A DNA stretch of 64,000 bases. Source: Neoechinorhynchus agilis. Lineage: Eukaryota; Acanthocephala. The position numbers and the translations under genes are program-made. The notes beneath the pieces were generated by a model. That model was not told the DNA's origin. It did no database searches and saw only the letters and a program-made list of their open reading frames with translations. This document shows, piece by piece, positions 21,646 to 33,737 of the stretch; the first letter of the stretch is position 1, and each line of letters begins with the position of its first letter. The stretch is taken from assembly GCA_051530055.1 (NCBI GenBank), contig CM121341.1, positions 9,238,001-9,302,000 of the forward strand. The letters run 5' to 3'.

Positions 21646-21811
21646 GGAAAAAAATTTCATTAGACAATTTTAATAAATAAAGCATTTCTCATATCAAGGG
21701 CATTGTTCAAAAACTTATCTTAGTCTTGATGAAGCGTCTTTTGGACTGTCGTCAATGCTGCTTTAATTTTAAAACCATTAAATTTTATTTATTAAAGTAC
21801 AAAACGTGCAA

Positions 21812-21880
21812 TCACCACCGTCCACAAAATTGGAGCTTCTCTCCTTCCTCAATATATCTATCAACATCGGCTATTTTCAT
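21812..21880 (-). mobile_element. LINE C-terminal scrap
   Basis: The minus-strand frame ends EEGEKLQFCGRW and a stop, close to VEEGQKLEFGGRW at the end of the LINE at 15,357-16,064. Only about 20 codons are recognisable. Weak on its own, but the end motif and stop position agree. Confidence 0.45.
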
Positions 21881-21982
21881 TGGCCTATTTCTATTAAAGA
21901 TAGCTATAAAAATCGAGTTAACCTTTTAATTACATTAAAAATTCTTTAATTTTTTTAAAAACTATATTTGATGTTTCAATAT

Positions 21983-22138
21983 TGCATTCGTTTTAAATAT
22001 CACAGAGAGGACTCTCAATGGTAGCTCTTTTTTAATTTTAAGGAATTTCAGGTAATTTAAATTATTGTTTAGGTATTCCTTAAAATTAAAAAAGAGCTAC
22101 CATTGAGAGTCCTCTCTGTGATATTTAAAACGAATGCA
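21983..22138. repeat. Perfect 64-bp inverted repeat
   Basis: The left arm 21,983-22,046 and right arm 22,075-22,138 are exact reverse complements over 64 bases, separated by 28 bases. Transcribed, this would form one long perfect hairpin. AAATTATTGTTTAGGTA occurs in the loop (from about 22,059) and again just after the right arm, so the second arm looks like a fold-back insertion. No coding sequence or transposon ends were recognised. Confidence 0.9.
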
Positions 22139-22146
22139 AAATTATT

Positions 22147-22290
22147 GTTTAGGTAAATGATTATTTATTAAAGACGTTTCGAACCTCGTCGGGTAATCAT
22201 TGACCGCGGATGAAGACTTCTAAACAATAATTCCAATCACATTCCCCCGCCCGGTACCTCACATATCGGCATTCTCGTCTATTGAATTAT
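22147..22290 (-). repeat. PLE-terminus-like repeat, degenerate hammerhead
   Basis: On the minus strand CCCGACGAGGTTCGAAACGT matches the hammerhead-like unit at 56,498-56,515 and is followed by the same CTTTAATAAATAATC tail. The CUGAUGA half is altered here, so the fold is incomplete. Nearby GGTACCTCACATATCGGCAT (22,252) matches AGTACCTCACATATCGACAT at 56,733, tying this repeat to the one at 56.5-56.75 kb. Confidence 0.5.
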
Positions 22291-23619
22291 CTGAATTATT
22301 TTCTATTAATTAAGACGTCAAATGTATTAGGGATCTGGGTTTATTTTCCCGAAGTATTATAGGGATCATTCCAAAAAATCAAGCAAATCCACTTTCGGAG
22401 TGAGATAATCAATTTTATTTTACATCTGAAATTTAAACATAAAATATCGGCCGTTCATCTACACCTGCTGTGTGTCACGAAATCTCATGAATATTCCTTA
22501 TCAAAAATATCATCAACTTAGACAATTGTATACCTGACGATGGGACTGATGTTATCAAAATTGAAATAATGATAAGAATAATTGACGTTCAAGCAATAAA
22601 AGCACTTGATGATAAATTTAAAAAATCAAATTAAGATATTCGTGGTATATGAATCATTAATACGTTAGACAGCGATAATCCATCAATCACGTATATTTAA
22701 GCAGGTTTAAAAAATCAAAAGAATATTCATAAATTTTGATAAAGGATTTATCTAAATTTGGATCCCCAGGGATTCAGATGAAAGCATATCTGAAAATATG
22801 GACGTTTATTTCCAGTGATTAAAACTAATAAACAATTTTAAAGAAATTGCGGATAATCTCTTAAACACAAGAAATCAAAAATGCAAATAATGTTTCTGAA
22901 AAATAAACCGTTTCCTCCTTAGCTTTCATAATATTAATCACTACAAAAATACAAATACGATCAGCAATGGGAAATAACCGAATTCTTATCTGCTCTTGTG
23001 ATAATGGATGGAAACCAATTTCCCATTGTAATTTCTCTCAATGGGCTTCATGGTAAGTTTTCTTTAGGAGGTTTTATCAACATCATCCATGTTCAATGAC
23101 CAATGCTTATTACGTGAACGGTATCATTTAAAACACACTTTATTCATCTAACTGTCTTGTTAGGGTTTTCTGTAGATATTTAAATTTTAATAAGATACTG
23201 ACGCACGATAATCACCATCGGGTAAAGGGGTAATCTGGTTGTGCATTATGGATTAAAGGAGCCTTAAATGTGAGAATCGTTATAGTTTCGATTAATGCGT
23301 GTTCTTATTGGCTGTAAAATGTAGGAGCGAGAACATTTTCTTCTAAAATGAGCGATGAAAGTAAAAAGAAGAGAAATTTATGAACATTTATTTTTCGACC
23401 TTAAAAGTACACAGAAACATAACCATTTTCAACCATAAGCAATTGCTATTTTTATCCAATCAGAAAAATAGATTGACTCGTGTGTTTTTTGCCTTCAAGA
23501 ATTCATTGTAAAAAGAAATTAAACAATATCCTTAATGAAACATAAGTATTAAAATAGTTTTAAATCCAATTAAGTTTAACCGTCCCCATCTGCAGATATT
23601 ACTTTCAAGGAATTTCGAA
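22291..23619. other. AT-rich region; one possible exon
   Basis: Mostly featureless AT-rich DNA upstream of cadherin copy 1. From 22,967 a frame MGNNRILICSCDNGWKPI runs on to SQWASW and meets a GTAAGT donor at 23,053. Composition and donor suggest a lost or unannotated exon, but no partner exon was found. A TCTGCAG just before 23,600 could be an acceptor for a 5' untranslated exon of the cadherin gene. Confidence 0.35.
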
Positions 23620-26233
23620 TGAAAAATCGAGTAATACATTTAATTTTAATATTCGCCATTGCAACGATAAGATCAATTAAAATAGAGGACCATGTTCGAG
23701 CATTCCGCCTTGATGATGTAGCGAGGACGTCCCTTCGAAGACAATCTTACGACTAACCGCTTGTGAGTTTGAACAATGTGATTATTTATTTTGTGGGAAA
23801 GCCAATCGATCATGGAAGCAGTTAATCGATCTAAATCAGTCCACTGGAGCGCTTTCGGTCAAAAACGTTTTGGATAGAGAATATTTGGTACATTCGCGAT
23901 TATGTAATCAAGAAGATTGCATTCTACATTTTAACATTTACGATCGACAAAATCAAAGACTAGAAATTGTTGAGATGAGAGTCATGGACGTCAACGATAA
24001 TAGTCCAGTGTTCGAAAAAAATCAATACGAAATTCAAATCAGCGAGAATGTGCCAATCGGCCACACCGTTTGGCTCCCAAAGGCTCGTGATCCGGACAGC
24101 GGCGAAAATTCTCGGTTGACATATTATTTGTTCGATTGGGACGACGAATGCATCGGTATTTGCAATACGTTCTCCTATTCGAATTTGTTTCAAATTTTGA
24201 TCGGAGATGACGAATTAAAAATTCGCGGAAAATTAGACTATGAAACAAGAACAAACTATAATCTCACATTAGTTGCTTCTGACAACGGAAATCCAAGAAG
24301 AAGCTCGTCAACAAAACTAATAATAAAAATTCTGGACGAAAACGACAATCGCCCAATTTGCAAACCAGCCATTCACAATATAAGCATTCCTGAGGACCTT
24401 GAAATTTACTCGACTATTGGAAGAGTATTTGCAACGGACGCTGATTCGCCGAGATTCGCTACTCTCAAATACGCAATCCGCGTGGTAGTCCCTCAGGAAG
24501 GCAATCAATTATTTTCGATTGATCCAGGCAATGGAACAGTTTACCTTACGGGAAAACTTGACCATGAAAAATGCTCAAATTTCAAAATCTTCGTTGCCGT
24601 ATTCGACGGAAAGCATGGCGCTCCAACAACATGCAGTTTATTTGTCGAGGTAACTGATGTTTATGATAGTCCGCCGGAGTACAGCATCAGTATCTATGAA
24701 CCAGAACTTTCAATAAATGGAAGACAGACAATCAGCATCCGGGAAGATTGTCTCAAAGGACATTTAGTAGCGGTCATTGATTTAAATCGGAAAGGGAACG
24801 CTTTTCCGATAACTAATTATACCGTTTCCTGGAATTGCGATGCATTAAAGGTGACTTATCACGACGAAGTTCGGAGGCATGTGATTACCGTCAATCGTTT
24901 GGATAGAGAAGAGAAATCTCTACATGATTGTTCACTAACAATAACGGATCCATCGCCCTATAGATTAAGGACGATAGTTGAAATGTTCGTGGAAGTGACG
25001 GACGTTAACGACAATGCGCCAGTACCAAATTTCCCAGACAGATTTTACATAACAGAGGATTTGAGGAAGTTCTCGACGGTAGCCGTATTGAATGCCACCG
25101 ATGCTGATGAAGGACAAAACGGCGAATTGGTCTTTTCGATCGTCGGAAACAGCACTGAGTTCGCCGTTGATCCAAACGGCAAACTAAAGACATTGAGGGA
25201 CTTCGATAAGGAAAACGGTGATGAGTGTTTTCAATTCGCTATTAAAATAGAAGATAAAGGTAATCCTCCTTTAAGTGTCCAAAAGCACGCAGAAGTGTGC
25301 ATCTTGGACGTCAATGACAATATGCCGACGTTTAAAAGCAATATCTTTGTTTTTTCAGTAAAAGAAGACATTCAAATCGGTGAAGTAATTGGCGTTATCG
25401 AAGCTGAAGATAAAGATTCGTTCAGTAATGGACAAGTCGACATTTACGCGTGTCCTCAAAAGGACAAAACTTTCGATCATGAAACATTTCCATTTTCAAT
25501 TGCATACGATGGAATTATCCGTACGAATTCCTATTTGAATTACGAAGAGCGCACTCAATACAATCTATCAGTTTGCATCAAGGACCTCGGTTTTCCACCT
25601 CGACATGGAAAACCTGCTCAAATCGTCATTAACATAAAGAATATCAACGATCATTGTCCCCGGTTTATGTCCTTTAAACCGACTTTCTACTTCAACCGAG
25701 ACTTAAAGCAGCAAACGCCTTTATATGTAACCGTAAACGATCGAGATGGAGACGACGTCCAGATAAGAGCGTCCATTGTTTCCTTTCCTCAATTTCAATT
25801 CAGTGTTACACCTTTCATGAATCTTGGAACGGGTCAACAATTTAAAATAGAAATCAAAAAACCTTATCCGCCGTCTGAAATTTACACAATTCGCTTGGAC
25901 GCAACTGATGGCTCCTTTGATGAAAATGGCTATGAACATTGTATATCAAGTGCTTATGTTGTTCTTTTCGTGGGAACAAATGACACTTCGAATACAAATG
26001 TAGAGGAACTCAGTGAACAATTTCTGAGGAGTTCGATAAGCAATTCTTCGAATGAAAAAAACACAAATGAATTTCAACCGAGATTAAAGAGCGTACTTAC
26101 AATGTTGTTGGTAGGCATTGTAACCTCGTTGGTATTCGCGACCTTGGCACTAGTCGTCTACTTTCGGTTTTTTCAACAAAGGAAGCAGAAACTATCGTCC
26201 GAATCAAACAAACATTTTCCAAAGTGTTACTAA
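23620..26233 (+). CDS. Cadherin, copy 1 (one frame change near start)
   Basis: Single-pass adhesion protein of about 870 residues. Calcium-binding linkers DVNDNSPVF, DENDNRPIC, DVYDSPPEY, DVNDNAPVP, DVNDNMPTF and NINDHCPRF end six successive cadherin repeats, with LDRE/LDYE-type motifs inside them. A last membrane-near segment follows, then a membrane helix (LLVGIVTSLVFATLALVVYF) and a short basic tail ending HFPKCY, with no catenin-binding region, as in protocadherin-like proteins. I place the start at 23,620 (MKNRVIHLILIFAIA, a signal peptide), by comparison with copy 3. One base is missing near 23,719 relative to copy 3, so the signal peptide and the long open frame (from 23,870 and just upstream) are out of frame. 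This may be a real lesion or a sequence error. AATAAA lies at 26,324. Confidence 0.85.
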
Positions 26234-26589
26234 CAGAAAATTTGAAATGAACTAGTTAACTGTTTTTTATGTGAATAACACGAGATATAAATTTTGTATA
26301 AACGAAGTTCAAAAACTCTTCAAAATAAATACAGCGATTTACCATGCAAAATTTTATACGTAAAAGTTGCCTAGATATCACACAAAAACTAAGACCATCA
26401 AAAACTTCGTAAAGAACAAGTACATTTGTCATACCTTAGAAAGCATTAAGTTTTTTGCTTCGATTCCTAAATGCCGGAGGCATTTGAGGAGATAAAATTT
26501 TAAAAGTATTGTGCTTGAGGGAGATTGATGCGCGAGTCCCACTTCAAATTTGATTGAAATTGGAGACTCAGAATTCTTAGGGAGGTAAC

Positions 26590-26965
26590 TCGTAGGATGT
26601 AATTTAGGAGCTCAGGTGATAATGTGGGGTTGCGGGAGGGAGAGAAGAGATCATTTCGAGGCATTTAGAGAAATTCAGGAGGAGTTTATGATTAGTGCAG
26701 AAATCTTTGATATGGATGATTTCGTTAGAGGTTAAGGAAAGGGAGATGAGGGGTGGTAAATGGGTGATGAGGGCGACATGGTCAGCGTGTAAGAAGAGTT
26801 TAGAGTGAGAGGAGAGAGGTTTGAAGTCGTTTAGGAAAATATTAAAGAAAAGTTGGTAATAGTACGGCGGGTGAGGGATAGGCTGGCAGAAGAGGCAGAA
26901 CGGCAGTGAATGTATTGTTTGCGATTGTGAGGATAAGATTCGAGCCAGCGGATCTGCCACAAGTT
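26590..26965 (-). mobile_element. LINE reverse transcriptase fragment
   Basis: Minus-strand frame with FLHADHVALITHLPPL, a decayed YADD-box region, then DFCTNHKLLLNFSKCLEM matching the FC..N.L.LN..K motif of LINE reverse transcriptases. About 115 residues; the catalytic aspartate pair reads AD-H here, so it is inactive. Family probably the CR1/jockey group. Confidence 0.65.
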
Positions 26966-27039
26966 GAGACCTGAAGTATCTTCACTCTTCATGATAAGTT
27001 TTATTAACGTTATTTCAAAACCTGACCAACTGCAAAAAA

Positions 27040-28640
27040 CCCTCCTTAATTGAGACCGGAGGTGTCGTAATCGTTTAACCACTCAGGTCGACGTCGTATT
27101 CTCGTACTCCTTCGCAATGGGTCCGTGACATTGGATCCCCTTTCCGTCTCATTCGTTGGTTCATCATTGATGGGCTCACTGGGCGTTTGTTCCCCGTGCG
27201 GCAATTCCCCTGCCTCTGCTATGGCTACTGCTGGTCTCAGGTGATCGGCGTGTTTTCTCTCTATCCCTCTTTCGGTCCTAACTTCATAGGAAACGGGACC
27301 ATTTCGATTCTCCACTCGCCCTGAACACCATCGTCGATCATGTTGCGTCTTGCACAACACCTGCTCGTCCTTCTCGAACTCCCTCCATTTTGAGCCTCGG
27401 TCGTGCTTATCCTTCCATTTTTCGTTGTTTTCCACCCTAGTGTCGTGGTCGTCCTTGTGAAGGTTATCAAATAGTACTCGAATTGGGCGTCCGAACATCG
27501 CCACCGCAGGACTTACTCCGGTCGTCACATTTGGACTCGCATCAACTCTCACTGACAATTCCACTTGATATCCCTTGATTTTCCCCAATTCATTCCAAAA
27601 CAATTTAGCATATTCCTTCTCTTGTTTCATCTCCATCTGATTTTTTGGGGATACCACACCGATCCCAATCCCTTGGTTTCCTCTCCAGATCGCATCTAAC
27701 TGCACCGGAACTATACCAACAGCACATATCCAATTTAGTCCACACAATGCTCTATCCATGATTCGCACCACGGCAACTTCGACCATGGCTCGACGTTCCT
27801 CGAATTCCACCTCCACTTGAGCAGTTCCCACAGTGTCGAGTGCCTGTCCACCATATGCTTTTAGGCGAAGACCCTCTCTAAGCGGTTTAGATCCTAATTG
27901 TGTCCAAATCCGCATCGAGACACCGGCACCGGTGTCATATTCCATCTCCACTGATCTTCCATTGACTTTAAGAATTAGCGTCCACTTTTGGTTTTGTCGA
28001 GCAGCGTTGATGCTTCTAATCACTTCTTCCTCCTCTCCAATCTGTTTTACCTGCTTGACCTGCGATCGGAAACAATTCCGTGCAAAATGGCCAAATCTAC
28101 CACAGTTGAAACATCTTCCTCCTCGGCTGTTTGGAAAGGTCCGAGAGTTTCCTCCTCGAAAAATACACGACTCGTTGCTTTTATGAACTTTTCCACATCG
28201 ATTACAGATGGTTCTTCTTCTTCGATCATCAGCATGATTCCACTTCTCGAAGTTTCTCGCCACTACCCGGTGCAACGTACCTGCATCTTCGTCCTTCGTT
28301 TGTCTTATCTCAGCTATCGCTCGTTCCATTGGGTCATCGATACAATTTTTTTTCCTATATCCCGTCTGGCCAACGGCACCTTATCTCCGTCTCGATTCGG
28401 GCATCGTTCAAACCAATAGCGAAACGATCCCTTAACCGTTCGTCCAAGTTTTCCCCGTAGCTACAGCACACACTTAGCGTCCGCAATCGATCTGCAAACT
28501 CGTTGAAAGACTCACCATCTTTTCTATTGGCTTTCTCGACCGGAGCAGGCCCGGAAAAGGAGGGAATAGTCCACTGAGTCGAAAGCTTTCGATAAGTCCA
28601 GTTAAATGAAACGGGTGACGTGGGAGGAATCATTATTGAT
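27040..28640 (-). mobile_element. Gypsy-family LTR element fossil (left copy)
   Basis: Fossil Metaviridae-type element on the minus strand. Parts seen in order: the end of gag, a CCHC zinc knuckle (CFNCGRFGHFARNC), a retropepsin-like protease with DTGA, and the C-terminal end of an integrase region reading into a basic tail. It is broken and internally incomplete, with several breaks. The part above 27,662 belongs to the inverted duplication and recurs at 46,340-47,318. No LTR pair was identified. Its 5' side meets a LINE in opposite orientation near 28,650-28,740. Age looks moderate, older than the duplication that copied it. Confidence 0.75.
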
Positions 28641-28739
28641 GTTACGTAGGAGCGTGTCACAAATGCAAAGTAGAGCATCGGTTGCAGAAAATTTGGGCTG
28701 GAAGTAAAATCGCGAAGGGGCGATAACTTTTCGTTGAGA

Positions 28740-30840
28740 AGCGAAAGAAGGCGAGATTTAAAACATTTTGACCGATGCCGCCTCAACCACAGACGACACC
28801 GATGCCGTCCCCTCGTTTCGCTTGGGGAAGGCGCGTTTCTCGCTTCGCTCGGAACATGGATGCTAAACAACAATATGAAGACGGAAACTTGCCCGCCCAA
28901 AATGAGCCAAGTGAAAAGACCGAGGAAACGCCCAACGCAGACACCTTAAACGCGCCACTTATCGATCGCGCTCAAACTGAGAAGACCAACGCTGCCCGGC
29001 TCCCACGCGTCTCTACTGGGTTTTGTTCGGTTTGCAGTAAGTCTTTTAAATTAACAAATTTGGGGGGTTTTGTTTGTCCATGGTCCCCGGGATCTCCGCT
29101 GTAACAGGTCTGGTTCTCCACCACAATCAACCGATCTGTTTATGCCAGGGACTTCTAAGATCACCACTGACTCTATTTTGATACCTGATATCGTGCTGGT
29201 TCTGCCCAGGAACGTCCTGAGATGGATTCCAAATTGCGCACGATATCTGGTCGCCAAAGCATTTACGGGATTGCTCAACGATTGCCTTCAAACGAACTGT
29301 ACGCCATCATGGACACGGCTCTTCGCATTCCCGTGCTTAGTCCTTTGCACCAGTGATGATTCTGGGGTGTCTTTGACATCAACAATAAAATAAAGGGTGG
29401 TCTCCTTCGAACAGACATTTAACAATTTCGAAATGAAATTTCTTCTCTGTCAAACATTAATTTAAAATTTCTAATCGCGGAATGTCTTGGCAAATTTTTT
29501 AGATATCTTGAGTCACACTGAAGCGCGGAAATTGCGGATTACGCATGAAGGGTTTCGTTGCCGTTTTTCAAAGCCATCCCTGGCTGAACGTGCTCTTCGA
29601 AGCTTGCGAACGGAGACGTTCGGGGGGCTGTTCGGTTATTGTCACCCTCCAACAGTTTTGCATAAGGAGACAACGCGACACTACAAATACGTCGGCCAAA
29701 ACACCCATGCAGTGGTGGCAGTTTTGAAATTCCACCTCCTCCCATACAAGACAGGACACCCACTCAAATTTCAGAGTTAAAAAAGGCGATCTCATCTTTT
29801 GCAAATGGTTCGGGTCATGGGCTTGACTGGCTAAGACCTCAGCACCTCTCCCTCTCTCGAAAGTGCGCTTTCTCGGTTAGTCGACCGCCTGATTGGAGAG
29901 GATTTGAATCCCGTTGCAAAAGACCTATTTTTCGGAGCATCATTATGTGCCCTCACAAAAAAGAAGATGGGATTGGTCCCATCGCCGTATCTTCGACGAT
30001 ACGCTGAGTTGCAGGAAAAATTCTCTGTAAACGTATCACAGAGAAAATCGGCCAACAACTTCGATTAGTCCAACTGGGCTGCTGCACGTCCTGCGGGGCG
30101 GAAGCTATTGTCCACGCGCTCCGAAACTTTACTATGAGGAGTTAAAAGCCGTGCGTGATTCTTAAGTGTGATTTCCAGAGAGTTAAAGGTGTTCTGGAAA
30201 TCACACTTAACTCTCTCAATAGAGAAAGCATGTTCTGCGCTAGGTGCCAGCAGACAGGCGCTAACCATGTTCCTGTGGATGGCCTCAGACAGTCGATCAG
30301 GGACAAACCTCTCGTCGCGAGAGCTCGCAGCTCTGTACTTTTAGGTTCTCGCGATGGGGTCGTCCGAACTAGATTGTTGGCAGTTTCGACACGAGAATCG
30401 AGGGCGTGGTTGGAGGCTGTTCTTCTGGCATCTGTGGGAACTCTTCTCATTGATGAGGTAACGAGGATCGCAGTGTCCTTAAGACTTGGTCTCCCGATAT
30501 GCACGTCCCATCGCTGTCGATGTGAGTCTTTGGTTGATGCTTTCGGGCGACACGGTCTCGTTTGCCGAAAGTCAGGAGGAAGGTTCTCACGTCATTCTGA
30601 GATCAACAGTGCAATTTCTCGGGCGTTGAGAACGGCGAACTTCCCCAACATATTGGAACCCGCCCACCTTTGTCGACTAGACGGTCGTCGACCTGACGGA
30701 ATTTCGGTCTTGCCTTCTCTGGGACGCCACGTTTGTGGACACCCTCGCAGTAAGCAACGTTCCGTACTCTCTCGAAATCCCTGGAGGTGCAGCGGAAGGG
30801 AGGAAGGTACGAAAATATAGAGAATTAGCAAGGCCCACTA
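28740..30840 (+). mobile_element. LINE with N-terminal finger and REL endonuclease end (left copy)
   Basis: Decayed non-LTR element. From the 5' end: a basic region ending with a finger-like CSVCSKSFKLTNLGGFVC, a segment WTRLFAFPCLVL, RT motifs (GIGPIAVSST, ITEKIGQQLRLVQLG, CGAEAIVHALRNFT), a spliced-down palm, LLAVSTRESRAWLEAV, the C-C-H-C knuckle GRHGLVCRKSGGRFSRHSEI and CRLDGRRPDG with following nuclease motifs. The zinc finger in front and the PDG..D..K nuclease behind resemble R2/NeSL-type elements (inference). Multiple stops, frame changes and an internal deletion of the RT core. It is repeated inverted at about 44,140-46,240. Confidence 0.65.
30160..30220. repeat. Fold-back within the left LINE copy
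   Basis: AAGTGTGATTTCCAG and its exact complement CTGGAAATCACACTT face each other across about 15 bases. The equivalent place in the right arm (about 44,760-44,805) has only one of the two and reads on smoothly. The left arm therefore carries a short inverted insertion made after the arms were duplicated. Confidence 0.8.
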
Positions 30841-30994
30841 TTTTGTCCCTTTCGGAGTAGGAACGTTTGGAGCGCTTGGCAGCTGGGCACTCTGCTCGAG
30901 GATCTCCTGAAGAAATTGAGAGAAACGACTAGGGGCGCACGAGCAGGTGTATTCCTGCGACAAAATATCTCGCTTAGCCGTTGCGGATCGACCG

Positions 30995-31420
30995 GGGAGC
31001 CATCAGGACGCCATGGTCTTGTCTGTCGGCAATCAGGCTGAAAATACTCACGACACGTCGAAGTGAACGCAATTCTTAGTCGTACGTTGAATACTGTGAA
31101 TACGCGCAACATCCTAGAGCCGAGCAATCTTTGTCGACTCGATAGCCGCCGTAGATCGGACGGTGTCACCGTATTCCCGTAGCGAAAGGAGGCAAAGTCC
31201 TTCGCTCGGACGCCGTTTGCAGCCTGCAACATAAAACTCTCCGCCGTTAAACCGAAGGGGAGCAGCAACCGCCGCGAAGGACCGCAAAAATTCCAAATAC
31301 AAGGATTTTGGTCGAAATCATTATTTCGTTCGGCAGGAGCATTCCTCCTACAAAACATAAGCCTGGGTGCGCTACGGGGGAACGCTACATCCGTCCTTTC
31401 GACCGTGGCGTGATTATTGG
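30995..31420 (+). mobile_element. LINE tail of a second subfamily (left copy)
   Basis: Reads GRHGLVCRQSG, SRHVEVNAILSRTLNTVNT, LEPSNLCRLDSRRRSDG and then, after frame changes, AGAFLLQNISLGALRGNAT and a serine-rich end. It matches the C-terminal domain of the neighbouring LINE but is clearly diverged from it. It is duplicated inverted at about 43,563-43,990. Confidence 0.6.
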
Positions 31421-31713
31421 TAAGATTTGGTCGATATTAAATGCTATTTTAGATTAAACAAAAATTTATCACAAAAAGAAATTCTAGAAAAGCCAATTTA
31501 ATTGATAAATATGCATAAATTTTATATTTCACAATTTTACTGTTGCAAAATTGTCAAATTTTTGTGTGATATCTAGGCAACTTTTACGTATAAAATTTTG
31601 CAATGTAAATCGCTGTATTTATTTTGAACAGTTTTTGAACTTCGTTTATTCAAAATTTATATCTCGTTTTATTCACATAAAAAACAGTTAATTAGTTCAT
31701 TTCAAATTTTCTG

Positions 31714-33072
31714 TTAGTAACACTTTGGAAAATGTTTGTTTGATTCGGACGATAGTTTCTGCTTCCTTTGTCGAGAAAACCAAAAGTAGACGACTAGTGC
31801 CAGGGATGCGAATACCAACGAGGATACAATGCCTACCAACAATATTATAAGTGCAGATCTAAATCTTGGTTGAAATTCATTAGTGTTTTTTTCATTCGAA
31901 GAATTGCTTATCGAACTCCTCAGAAATTGTTCACCGTGTTCCTCTACGTTTGTATTCGAAGTGTCATTTGTTCCCACGAAAAGAACAACATAAGCACTTG
32001 ATATACAATGTTCATAGCCATTTTCATCAAAGGAGCCATCAGTTGCGTCCAAGCGAATTGTGTAAATTTCAGACGGCGGATAAGGTTTTTTGATTTCTAT
32101 TTTAAATTGTTGACCCGTTCCAAGATTCATGAAAGGTGTAACACTGAATTGAAATTGAGGAAAGGAAACAATGGACGCTCTTATCTGGACGTCGTCTCCA
32201 TCTCGATCGTTTACGGTTACATATAAAGGCGTTTGCTGCTTTAAGTCTCGGTTGAAGTAGAAAGTCGGTTTAAAGGACATAAACCGGGGACAATGATCGT
32301 TGATATTCTTTATGTTAATGACGATTTGAGCAGGTTTTCCATGTCGAGGTGGAAAACCGAGGTCCTTGATGCAAACTGATAGATTGTATTGAGTGCGCTC
32401 TTCGTTATTCAAATAGGAATTCGTACGGATAATTCCATCGTATGCGATTGAAAATGGAAATGTTTCATGGTTGAAAGTTTTGTCCTTTTGAGGACACGCG
32501 TAAATGTCGACTTGTCCATTACTGAACGAATCTTTATCTTCAGCTTCGCTAACGCCAATTACTTCACCGATTTGAATGTCTTCTTTTACTGAAAAAACAA
32601 AGATATTGCTATTAAACGTCGGCATATTGTCATTGACGTCCAAGATGCACACTTCTGCGTGCTTTTGGACACTTAAAGGAGGATTACCTTTATCTTCTAT
32701 TTTAATAGCGAATTGAAAACACTCATCACCGTTTTCCTTATCGAAGTCCCTCAATGTCTTTAGTTTGGCGTTTGGATCAACGGCGAACTCAGTGCTGTTT
32801 CCGACGATCGAAAAGACCAATTCGCCGTTTTGTCCTTCATCAGCATCGGTGGCATTCAATACGGCTACCGTCGAGAACTTCCTCAAGTCCTCTGTTATGT
32901 AAAATCTGTCTGGGAAATTCGGTACTGGCGCATTGTCGTTAACGTCCGTCACTTCCACGAAAATTTCAACTATCGTCCTTAATCTATAGGGCGATGGATC
33001 CGTTATTGTTAGTGAACAATCATGTAGAGATTTCTCTTCTCTATCCAAACGATTGACGGTAATCACATGCCC
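31714..33072 (-). pseudogene. Cadherin, copy 2 (3' half only)
   Basis: Encodes the last part of the cadherin from HVITVNRLDREEKSLHDC through the later repeats, the membrane helix and the same HFPKCY end. It is nearly identical to copies 1 and 3. The helix and juxtamembrane residues (FRSALIILLVGIVSSLVFAS) match copy 3, not copy 1, as expected for the inverted duplication. Without signal peptide or first repeats it cannot make a normal cadherin. The frame continues upstream beyond 33,072 into unrelated retroelement sequence. Unlike copy 3 it has no frame change inside the shared region. Confidence 0.85.
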
Positions 33073-33475
33073 TTTGCAGGGAGTCATTGCTTCCTTTTCA
33101 ACAGCGGCGTAAAGGGATTCAGTAAGGTTCAAAGTCCTGGACATGAATTCGACCGGTCGACTGTTTTGACTCGATACTGCTGAAATCGCGTGAATGGTTG
33201 ATTGTCGACGATGGACCCAAACGATGCTTTCTCCAATATGCTCTTGAGTTCCGCGAAGGCAGTTGCTTCTGCCATCATAGGGGGTCCGGGAATCCTTCGA
33301 TCCATTTCGCATAATACGCGAACAATCCAACAACACGCCTCAAACTAGAAGCATTGCAAGGGACAGGGAGTTCCAGTAAGGGTCGCAATCGTTCGGGATC
33401 CGGTGAAATAATATTATTAGTGATGCTGTAGCCCAATTGCTCTATCTTCCTGAAATTTTCCAGCATTTGTTTTCA
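33073..33475 (-). mobile_element. Gypsy-like RT/RNase H fossil fragment
   Basis: Minus-strand pieces of an LTR-element pol: LPVPCNASSLRRVVGLFAYY with YAKWIEGF (the region after the reverse transcriptase) and RPVEFMSRTLNLTESLYAAV (RNase H start). Broken fossil, short, with at least two breaks. It lies right at the inner edge of the left duplication arm, so the breakpoint joins pol sequence to cadherin sequence. Confidence 0.75.
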
Positions 33476-33737
33476 GTGTCTGCAATCTCGTGATGCCGAA
33501 GTAGAATTAGGTTCTGTTTGTAATTTGTCTGGTTGTTAGATTCGATCCATTTCAAGTTGATTAAATTGTGGTGAAACCGGAACAACGGGTTTTAATCAAC
33601 TTGTAACTTTGCTACAAAAATGCACACAAAAAAAACCACACACACGCGAGCACCACAATAACAATCGATACACGCCATCACGCATTTACGCCAGGGGATA
33701 AGACACATTTCTGTTGAGATGACTACGTCGGCGTGAA

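Larger units (their letters stand above)
27662..33072. repeat. Left arm of a 5.4-kb inverted duplication
   Basis: This segment is the reverse complement of 41,915-47,318. I fixed the edges by reading across the breakpoints: 27,662 pairs with 47,318 (CCAAGGGATTGGGAT, then divergence) and 33,072 with 41,915 (GGCATGTGATTACC, then divergence). Arms are almost the same length (5,411 and 5,404) and match at nearly every position I compared, with a few small insertions and deletions. Contents: Gypsy fossil, LINE with restriction-like endonuclease, LINE tail of a second type, and the 3' half of a cadherin gene. Confidence 0.9.

Noticed and set aside
21983-22138. microRNA gene
   Set aside because: A 64-bp perfect duplex without mismatches or bulges is not typical of animal microRNA precursors; left as an inverted repeat.
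29487-29780. Frames of 74-97 residues at 29.5-29.8 kb and their mirror at 45.2-45.5 kb
   Set aside because: They lie inside the decayed REL-type LINE and its inverted copy and have no independent support.
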